This document shows positions 51,422 to 56,419 of a stretch of 56,419 bases of DNA, in pieces. The stretch comes from WLMZ01 sp037139095 (lineage in GTDB: Bacteria; Actinomycetota; Acidimicrobiia; Acidimicrobiales; Ilumatobacteraceae), in the NCBI GenBank assembly GCA_037139095.1, contig JBAXHD010000013.1, positions 1 to 56,419 on the forward strand, read 5' to 3'. A program made the position numbers and the translations under genes. The notes below the pieces were generated by a model that saw only the letters and a program-made list of their open reading frames with translations, had not been told where the DNA came from and did no database searches. Every line of letters begins with the position of its first letter. The first letter of the stretch is position 1.

Positions 51422-52018
51422 TCAGCTGATTGCTCGCGAGATTCCGGTGACTACTGCGTCGATTTCGTTGTCGAACGCGTAGCCCGTTGGCCAGATTGAC
51501 GCGGTGAGGATGTTGGCGAGGCCGTGAACGCCGGCCCACGCAATGATGGGAGCATCGGCGCGGCGGCTAGCCGGAATGGCTCCGCTCTCAATCATCTCGT
51601 TGACCGCTTCGACCAGAACTGACCACGCGCTTGGGTCATCATCGGCGGCTGGCGGCACGTCGCAGCGAACGAATGCTGCCGCGAACAGGCTCGAATGTTG
51701 AGTGGCGAACACCACATAGGCGCGGCCGATGGCCTCGAATCGTTCAATCGACCGGCGCTTCGCTCTGCCATTGGATATGACGGCATCTCTCGCCTCGAGC
51801 AGGGCGTGAGCAAGGCTCTCGCGCGCCGCCTGCGACACGCGAGACACCAGGTGGTCTCGGCTTGGGAAGTGGCGGTACACGGCCGATGGCGAGACATCGA
51901 GCGTGCGCGCCAGATCTCGAAGGGTGAGGGCTGCGATGCCGGACGTCTGAACGAAGTCAAGGGCGGCGTTGGTAAGCGCTGCTTCAAGGTCTCCGTGGTG
52001 GTACGGCTTCTCGGTCAT
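51422..52018 (-). CDS. TetR-family regulator
   Basis: 198 residues. The HTH (about 27-60) reads IAALTLRDLARTLDVSPSAVYRHFPSRDHL, with a conserved HHGDLEAAL lead-in common in one TetR subgroup. The ligand domain ends with the usual long helices. The start is ATG 52018; CAGAAT ends 6 nt upstream as a possible -10 box, suggesting a leaderless mRNA. It diverges from the DUF4188 gene, and a large palindrome between them is the likely shared operator. Confidence 0.87.
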   Translation of the reverse strand: MTEKPYHHGDLEAALTNAALDFVQTSGIAALTLRDLARTLDVSPSAVYRHFPSRDHLVSRVSQAARESLAHALLEARDAVISNGRAKRRSIERFEAIGRAYVVFATQHSSLFAAAFVRCDVPPAADDDPSAWSVLVEAVNEMIESGAIPASRRADAPIIAWAGVHGLANILTASIWPTGYAFDNEIDAVVTGISRAIS

Positions 52019-52039
52019 GGAGTCATTCTGCCATGGATG

Positions 52040-52078
52040 TTGACAGTGTTCACATATTCGGGCAGTATGTGAACACTG
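52040..52078. promoter_or_regulatory. TetR operator: 13-bp-arm palindrome overlapping a TTGACA promoter
   Basis: CAGTGTTCACATA (52044-52056) and TATGTGAACACTG (52066-52078) are a perfect inverted repeat with a 9-nt spacer. On the plus strand a -35 box TTGACA (52040-52045) overlaps the left arm, and CAGTAT (52063-52068), 17 nt further, is a possible -10 box. The palindrome sits between the TetR gene and the DUF4188 gene, as expected for a repressor controlling both. Confidence 0.75.
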
Positions 52079-52113
52079 ATCACATTAAGGGTGGTCGACC
52101 TCAGGAGGTGTGT

Positions 52114-52626
52114 GTGGCAACGATCAACAAGGGCAGGTATTCGGCTGACGTAGGCGCCGATGGCAAGGTGCTGTTCCTCATCGGAATGAGGTTCAATCAA
52201 CTGTTGCGACCGTGGAAGTGGCTCCCCGTTTTTGCGTCGATGCCGCGGATGCTGGCCGAACTGCAGAAGGACCCAAGCCTGGGCTTGGTGGGCAAGCCAC
52301 GAACGTTTCTCTCCGGCCGCAACATCTTGGTGTGGCAGTACTGGGAGTCGTTCGAGAAGCTTGAGCAGTACGCCAAGGCGACGAACTCGTCGCATCTGCC
52401 GGCATGGCGGGCGTTTAACAAGAAGGTGCGCGACAACGGGTCGGTTGGCATCTACCACGAGACGATCATGTTGTCCGATGCGACGGTAGAGACCGTGTAC
52501 GGCAATATGCCGACGTTTGGGTTAGCCACTGTGACGGGTGCAGTGCCAGCGAGCAAACGAGGCCAGACCGCAAAGGCTCGTATCTCGGGCGCCGCCTCTG
52601 AGGCGCCGGCTGTCGAGCCGTACTGA
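52114..52626 (+). CDS. DUF4188-family protein
   Basis: 170 residues of the DUF4188 type: LFLIGMRFNQLLRPWKWLPVFASMPRMLAELQKDPSLGLVG, then WQYWESFEKLEQYAKATNSSHLPAWRAFNKKVRDNGSVGIYHETI. The fold is probably a ferredoxin-like monooxygenase or haem-binding relative; function is not established. GTG 52114 has a perfect AGGAGG at 52103-52108. A longer frame upstream covers the operator and is not coding. It is controlled by the divergent TetR protein, so it is probably induced by a small molecule. Confidence 0.83.
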   Translation: MATINKGRYSADVGADGKVLFLIGMRFNQLLRPWKWLPVFASMPRMLAELQKDPSLGLVGKPRTFLSGRNILVWQYWESFEKLEQYAKATNSSHLPAWRAFNKKVRDNGSVGIYHETIMLSDATVETVYGNMPTFGLATVTGAVPASKRGQTAKARISGAASEAPAVEPY

Positions 52627-52653
52627 CCCAGCGGGGGTGGGTATTCTGCCGGC

Positions 52654-53127
52654 GTGTCGATTCGTCGAGCGGTACCGGATGACGCTGAGCAGATACTTCG
52701 CGTTGTGCTGCGTGCAATCGGCGGCGTTGCGGCCGGGGTGTATACGGCCGAGCAACTCGAAGCCTGGAGCGCTGGATTCAGCGATGTCTCTCTTGTGGCA
52801 GCGGTAGACAACACGTTCGCGTTAGTTGCCGAGGTCGACGGACGCGTGGTGGGTTTTGCCAACCTGATACTGCGCGACGAAACGGTTGCCGAGCTTGATC
52901 TTGTGTATGTCGATTCGGCGTATCAGCGAAGTGGCGTAGCGCGTGCGTTGCTGACAGCTCTCGAGACGCATGCGGTAAGCGAGGGCATCAGCGAACTCGC
53001 AGCCGACGCTTCGCTGTCAGCGGTGGCGTTGTTTGAAGGCGCTGGGTATGCGGTGCAGTCGCGCTATGACAAGCACTACCGCGGCTTGGTGTTTGCGAAC
53101 ACCTGGATGCTCAAGAAGCTGCGTTAA
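52654..53127 (+). CDS. GNAT-family N-acetyltransferase
   Basis: 157 residues. The acetyl-CoA loop region is YVDSAYQRSGVARALLTALETHA, followed by ALFEGAGYAVQSRYDKHYRGL. TATTCT (52642-52647) ends 6 nt before GTG 52654, so the mRNA is probably leaderless. The tail converges on and overlaps the glutaredoxin gene by 17 nt. The substrate is unknown. Confidence 0.87.
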   Translation: MSIRRAVPDDAEQILRVVLRAIGGVAAGVYTAEQLEAWSAGFSDVSLVAAVDNTFALVAEVDGRVVGFANLILRDETVAELDLVYVDSAYQRSGVARALLTALETHAVSEGISELAADASLSAVALFEGAGYAVQSRYDKHYRGLVFANTWMLKKLR

Positions 53128-53374
53128 GAACTTCGCGAACTTTCTCTGCCGATGGATTCACCATTGCCACATCGCCGACCGTGACGGTAGGAACTGTCTC
53201 GTTGCCGCGTGCCACAGATCGCACAAACGCTGCTGCGGCTGGGTCTTCCCAGATGTTCACTTCGGTGAACGGCGTGCCCGATTGCTGTAGGCCGCGCCGC
53301 AGTGATGTGCAGAACGGACAGCCCGGTCGCGAGTAGACAGTGACGTGTGCGTTGCTTGCTGTGATGCCGCTCAT
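53111..53374 (-). CDS. Glutaredoxin/mycoredoxin-like protein
   Basis: 87 residues with the thioredoxin fold and active site C-P-F-C (VTVYSRPGCPFC). The cis-Pro segment is TVPTVTVGD and the glycine/asparagine end is typical. In Actinobacteria, proteins of this type use mycothiol (mycoredoxin). ATG 53374 overlaps the stop of the upstream gene (ATGA); the longer frame is not needed. It is coupled to a CxxC-containing protein of unknown function. Confidence 0.88.
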   Translation of the reverse strand: MSGITASNAHVTVYSRPGCPFCTSLRRGLQQSGTPFTEVNIWEDPAAAAFVRSVARGNETVPTVTVGDVAMVNPSAEKVREVLNAAS

Positions 53375-53772
53375 AGTGGCGCCCACGCTAGGCCGTGATG
53401 GGCGGCGCCATGCTCGATGGCTAACAGCAATTTGTCGAGGGATCCGCTGCAGTCGTTGAGCCGCACCGGGTCGACCAAGACAACATGGCCGACCTCGGTT
53501 TCGGCCACGACCACCGGTGCTTGACCGTTTGCTACAGCACGAACCTGATGGGGTTGGTCATCGCGGTGGAAGGTATCGAACGGAACCGGCAGCCCAGAGC
53601 GACACGCGTTCCATTCGGGCCGAACCCTGATGGAGCCGTGCGTGATGTCGCACAGCGAGCAATGCCGACGACCAAGGCGGGCGCCGATCCAGTAGGCGAC
53701 CTCGCCGCGCAACGTGCTGTCGGCGTCGTATACGCCGACCAGTCTGATGATGCGCTTCGCAGGGGATGACAT
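53371..53772 (-). CDS. Uncharacterised CxxC protein coupled to glutaredoxin
   Basis: 133 residues. It begins KRIIRLVGVYDADSTLRGEVAYWIGARLGRRHCSLCDITHG, a conserved opening that I have seen in actinobacterial proteins of unknown function. C-S-L-C near residues 38-41 with a nearby His may bind metal or be redox-active. The C-terminal half has VLVDPVRLNDCSGSLDKLLLAIE. The open frame extends further upstream but that part is a shadow; ATG 53772 fits the conserved start. The stop overlaps the glutaredoxin start by 4 nt, which links it to thiol chemistry (inference). Confidence 0.7.
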   Translation of the reverse strand: MSSPAKRIIRLVGVYDADSTLRGEVAYWIGARLGRRHCSLCDITHGSIRVRPEWNACRSGLPVPFDTFHRDDQPHQVRAVANGQAPVVVAETEVGHVVLVDPVRLNDCSGSLDKLLLAIEHGAAHHGLAWAPL

Positions 53773-53861
53773 TCGTACAGCATTGCCGATGAGCCGTCTC
53801 GGGTCCGGACGCGCCGATGCCCGCGCTGTTGCGCGGGTACTTGCTCGGCTGGTTGCGGTGG

Positions 53862-55121
53862 CTAGGCGACTTGGGCGGCTTGTCTGCCGGGTGGTGCAGT
53901 TTGTTGCGGCTTGACGTGCTTGGTTCTGTGGTGGGTTGCGCCTTTGGGCGGGCAATGGATGGTGGTGCCGTTGGGCAGCGTGATGCGGGTGTTGCTGTTG
54001 GCGTTGCCGTGAATGGTGACGCCGGGCAAGTGACGTTGGGTGTGGTGGTGAGGACACAGGAGCCACTCCCAGTCGATGTCGGTGGTGCCGCCATTCGCCC
54101 ATTGTTGGACGTGGTCGACATCGCACCATGCAGCCGGCGTGGTGCAGTTACCCCACCGGCAGCTTCCGTCGCGGGCGATGAGAGCGAGGTACTGCTCGTG
54201 GGTGGCGTAGCGAACTTTGCGGCCAAGGTTGATGATCGAGTCTCCGGCCATCACCACGCGTTGAAGCGTGGCGTTCTTGGCGAGCTCGCGGATGGTGTGG
54301 GCGGGGATGCGGTCGCCCCATGGAGTGTGGCCGGGTTGATTGGTGAGCCCGGCGAATGCCTCGGCAGTGATGGTGACGATGATGTTGGGGTTCGAGCGGC
54401 CGCCGTTGACCTGGCCCGAGTTGTAGAGCTTGGCGAGCGTGATGGCGCCATCGGCAAGACGTTGAGCGTTGGTGCGGGTATCGCCTTCGGTGAACTTGCC
54501 AGCCGCGTGGTCGAAGGCGTTTAACAGCTCGCGCATGTGCAACACCGGCAGGGTGATGGAGGTTGTTGAGGTGCCGTCGGCGGGGATGGTGGTGGTGACT
54601 GATCGCTTCGCGAAGCGACGGGCTTCGGCTTCTTCCTCGGTTTCGTTGGTGAGCCGTTCGCGCCAGTAATCGGCTGCGGCTTTGGCTTGTGGTGGCGTGG
54701 CGCCCTTTGCGGCGGCGACAAGATCGCTGATGTCGGCCGGGGTAGCCGCCGCCGGCGGGTTAGTAATGGTGTCGGCCAAGGCTTCGGCGGTGTCGGGCGA
54801 GAGTTGGCCGCTAGCAACGGCCTGGTTGAGATCGGGTGATTGGCCCAACGCGTTGCCCAGCTTTTCTTTGCGCTTCGCATCGCCGTAGGACGACTTGGTG
54901 GTGTCGGCGAGCCAGTCGGCCATGTTCTTGTGGCCAGTGCTGATCCAGTCGCGATGCGTGGTGGCGTCGGACATAAGCCGAGCTTGGGCCACCTTGATCT
55001 GATCGAGCAATGCCTGGCAGCCCAGCAGTGCCTGCCGACGAAGCGTGGCGGTGGTGGCGTGGGTGCTCAGGTTCACTGCGGCCGTGCCCGCCGAAGTGAG
55101 TTGGGCGAGCAACGTTTCCAT
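53862..55121 (-). CDS. DUF222/HNH endonuclease-domain protein (13E12-like), SOS-regulated
   Basis: 419 residues. The DUF222 helical domain occupies about 1-260. The HNH nuclease domain is C-terminal (about 305-380): CRWGNCTTPAAWCDVDHVQQWANGG and WLLCPHHHTQRH, with zinc-type cysteines and the D-H catalytic pair. These proteins resemble the REP13E12 family of mycobacteria. ATG 55121 is 8 nt downstream of the -10 box (leaderless); a GTG at 55130 overlaps that box. A perfect actinobacterial LexA box fills the promoter spacer, so DNA damage should induce it. The nuclease target is unknown. Confidence 0.87.
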   Translation of the reverse strand: METLLAQLTSAGTAAVNLSTHATTATLRRQALLGCQALLDQIKVAQARLMSDATTHRDWISTGHKNMADWLADTTKSSYGDAKRKEKLGNALGQSPDLNQAVASGQLSPDTAEALADTITNPPAAATPADISDLVAAAKGATPPQAKAAADYWRERLTNETEEEAEARRFAKRSVTTTIPADGTSTTSITLPVLHMRELLNAFDHAAGKFTEGDTRTNAQRLADGAITLAKLYNSGQVNGGRSNPNIIVTITAEAFAGLTNQPGHTPWGDRIPAHTIRELAKNATLQRVVMAGDSIINLGRKVRYATHEQYLALIARDGSCRWGNCTTPAAWCDVDHVQQWANGGTTDIDWEWLLCPHHHTQRHLPGVTIHGNANSNTRITLPNGTTIHCPPKGATHHRTKHVKPQQTAPPGRQAAQVA

Positions 55122-55129
55122 GGGTTGCA

Positions 55130-55158
55130 CTCTAATCGAACATATGTTCGATTGTCAA
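55130..55158 (-). promoter_or_regulatory. SOS promoter: TTGACA / LexA box / TTAGAG
   Basis: On the minus strand a -35 box TTGACA (55158-55153) and a -10 box TTAGAG (55135-55130) flank a 17-nt spacer. The spacer holds TCGAACATATGTTCGA (55136-55151), an exact match to the actinobacterial SOS box TCGAAC-N4-GTTCGA, within a 20-bp perfect palindrome (55134-55153). LexA bound here would cover the whole promoter. Confidence 0.85.
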
Positions 55159-55280
55159 CCACCACGACAACATTTGTCGGCAGATCTTCGGTGGCTCGAA
55201 TGCGGGCCATGTTGTACCAACCCCTCGGGCTGGAGATGACAGACTCATCCCATTCGAACCCCTCAGAGGAGTGCTCCAAC

Positions 55281-56255
55281 ATGACCCGACTTGGCTACCA
55301 GATTCCTAACTTCACCATTCCAGGCGCCACCGGAGCGGCCATCTTCCAGAATGTCGTTGATCAAGCGAAGGCCGCAGAGGCGGCCGGGTTCGACCGTGTC
55401 TTCGTGATGGACCACTTCTACCAACTGCCCGGACTCGGGGCCCCAAGCGAGCCGATGTTCGAGTGCTACTCACTGCTCTCGGCTCTCGCTCAGCACACCA
55501 CCAAGGTCCGACTGTCGGCACTCGTAACCGGCAACACCTATCGCCATCCCACTCTGCTGGCAAAGACCATCACTGCACTCGACATCGTGTCGAACGGTCG
55601 CGCCACGCTCGGCATCGGTGCCGGTTGGTTCGAGCTCGAGCACAAGTCGTTGGGCTTTGAATTCGGCACGTTTACCGATCGGTTCGAGAAGCTCGAAGAG
55701 GCACTGCAGATTGTGCTGCCGATGCTGCGCGGCGAGAAGGTCACGCTCGACGGCAAGCACTATCAGGTGGTCGATGCAATGAACTCGCCTGCGCCCGTCT
55801 CACGCATCCCGATCATGATCGGCGGCAGCGGCGAGAAGAAGACACTGCGCATGGTTGCTCAGTACGCCGATGAGTCAAACCTCTCAAGCGGATCAATCGA
55901 CGAGATTCCGCGCAAGCTCGAGGCGCTTGCCGCGCACTGCGAACGGCTGGGGCGCGATCGCTCAGAGATCAAAGTCACCAAGCTGCAGATGGTGTGCATC
56001 GCCCCCACGATGGAAGAGGCCGATGCCGATGTGCGTTCCATCGCCGCCGTAAAGGGTTGGAACAATGAGATCGTCGAGATGATGAAGCACGTGTTGATCT
56101 ATGGCGACGCCGACACCGTGGGCGAGAAGTTGCTTGCGGCGATGAACACTGGCATTGATGGCCTCACCATCAACCTCGCAGCGAACGGTCACAACACCGA
56201 TCGCATCGGGTTGCTCGGAGAAGTTGCGTTGAAAGCAACTCAGTCCGCTGCCTAG
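55281..56255 (+). CDS. LLM-class F420-dependent oxidoreductase
   Basis: 324 residues of the luciferase-like TIM-barrel family. Visible blocks are GFDRVFVMDHFYQLPG, ALAQHTTKVRLSALVTGNTYRHPTLLAKTITALDIVSNGRATLGIGAGWFELEHKSLG, and PIMIGGSGEKKTLRMVAQYAD. The G-I-G-A-G-W loop and the F420-type N-terminus fit the F420 group common in Actinobacteria. ATG 55281 has GAGGAG at 55266-55271; an open frame reaching far upstream overlaps the HNH gene on the other strand and is not coding. Substrate unknown. Confidence 0.88.
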   Translation: MTRLGYQIPNFTIPGATGAAIFQNVVDQAKAAEAAGFDRVFVMDHFYQLPGLGAPSEPMFECYSLLSALAQHTTKVRLSALVTGNTYRHPTLLAKTITALDIVSNGRATLGIGAGWFELEHKSLGFEFGTFTDRFEKLEEALQIVLPMLRGEKVTLDGKHYQVVDAMNSPAPVSRIPIMIGGSGEKKTLRMVAQYADESNLSSGSIDEIPRKLEALAAHCERLGRDRSEIKVTKLQMVCIAPTMEEADADVRSIAAVKGWNNEIVEMMKHVLIYGDADTVGEKLLAAMNTGIDGLTINLAANGHNTDRIGLLGEVALKATQSAA

Positions 56256-56306
56256 CGGTTGAGCGATAGGGAAAGCGGCTCGGCCCGCACAGCTACAGTC
56301 GAGCGC

Positions 56307-56419
56307 ATGACCGCTGTGATTGTGTATGCAGACATCGTGTGCCCGTTTGCCTACATCGGCCTGACGCGTTTACTGCAGCGCCGCGACGAATTGGGTCGCC
56401 CCGATGTGCATCTGCAGAT
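56307..56419 (+). CDS. DsbA-family (FrnE/HCCA isomerase-like) protein, N-terminal part
   Basis: The first 37 residues of a gene cut by the window end. VIVYADIVCPFAYIGLTRLLQRR is the N-terminal strand and active-site region of the DsbA/FrnE/2-hydroxychromene-2-carboxylate isomerase group; C-P-F-A has only the first Cys of the CXXC. TACAGT (56294-56299) ends 7 nt before ATG 56307, suggesting a leaderless mRNA. It may be an isomerase or a 2-hydroxyacyl-type enzyme rather than an oxidoreductase. Confidence 0.75.
   Translation, partial: MTAVIVYADIVCPFAYIGLTRLLQRRDELGRPDVHLQ

Noticed and set aside
54840..55280. Long upstream extension of the LLM oxidoreductase frame
   Set aside because: It overlaps the HNH gene and its SOS promoter on the other strand; ATG 55281 has a strong ribosome site and the family N-terminus.

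Overview
This 56.4 kb window looks like chromosomal DNA of a high-GC actinobacterium. An Acidimicrobiia (Ilumatobacter-like) lineage is my best guess. That is an inference from gene content: TIGR03084-type and SCO6745-type proteins, a PAC2 protein, an F420-type LLM oxidoreductase, an EccC-like FtsK/SpoIIIE ATPase, a DUF222/HNH protein and an actinobacterial SOS box. Many genes are joined by 4-nt stop/start overlaps, and many apparent -10 boxes lie only 6-8 nt before the start codon, which suggests leaderless mRNAs. There are no insertion sequences, CRISPR arrays or rRNA genes. The only RNA gene is a tRNA-Lys. No stretch over 300 nt lacks a gene.

Layout. 1-1.6 kb: end of a metallo-beta-lactamase-fold gene, an SRPBCC protein and a two-SPOR-domain lipoprotein. 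1.6-9.3 kb (minus): a coupled acyl-CoA carboxylase/AtuA/TetR/TIGR03084/crotonase operon, probably for branched or terpenoid acyl-CoA breakdown. 9.3-12.5 kb: a nitronate-monooxygenase-like flavoprotein and a Baeyer-Villiger-type monooxygenase. 12.7-13.7 kb: tRNA-Lys and a MntA/HepT-type toxin-antitoxin pair whose antitoxin carries an N-terminal HTH. 13.8-18.3 kb: a META lipoprotein, a crotonase and a copper operon csoR-copZ-copA. 18.3-23.5 kb: a sigma-region-4-like protein divergent from an FHA plus triple-ATPase EccC-like protein with no other type VII genes nearby. 23.5-29.3 kb: N-carbamoylase-like hydrolase, membrane protein, Rieske oxygenase and single-chain molybdenum hydroxylase. 29.4-33.8 kb: an orphan solute-binding lipoprotein and a two-component operon whose upstream region is full of CATGTA repeats. 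33.8-41.9 kb (minus): a methylated-amine operon (MttB-like, dimethylglycine/sarcosine dehydrogenase-like, sarcosine oxidase A-G-B-D). 42.1-47.9 kb: a GT-C glycosyltransferase, an XRE regulator and a coupled desaturase/PhnD-like/enolase-superfamily/TetR operon. 47.9-56.4 kb: PAC2, a thioredoxin-fold gene with an in-frame TGA, SCO6745-like protein, GNATs, TetR/DUF4188 pair, glutaredoxin, an SOS-controlled HNH protein, an LLM oxidoreductase and the start of a DsbA-family gene.

The standout is the thioredoxin-fold gene at 48856-49941 (minus). An in-frame TGA sits exactly where the first redox cysteine is expected (W-S-S-Y-TGA-G-C). The TGA lies at the base of a bacterial-SECIS-like hairpin (6-bp lower stem, 7-bp upper stem, 5-nt loop), and the reading frame continues for 244 family-like residues. 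This is best read as a selenocysteine protein rather than a broken gene. Other strong signals are a perfect LexA box inside the HNH gene promoter, a 13-bp-arm operator between a TetR gene and its divergent neighbour, and a CsoR operator between the -35 and -10 boxes of the copper operon.
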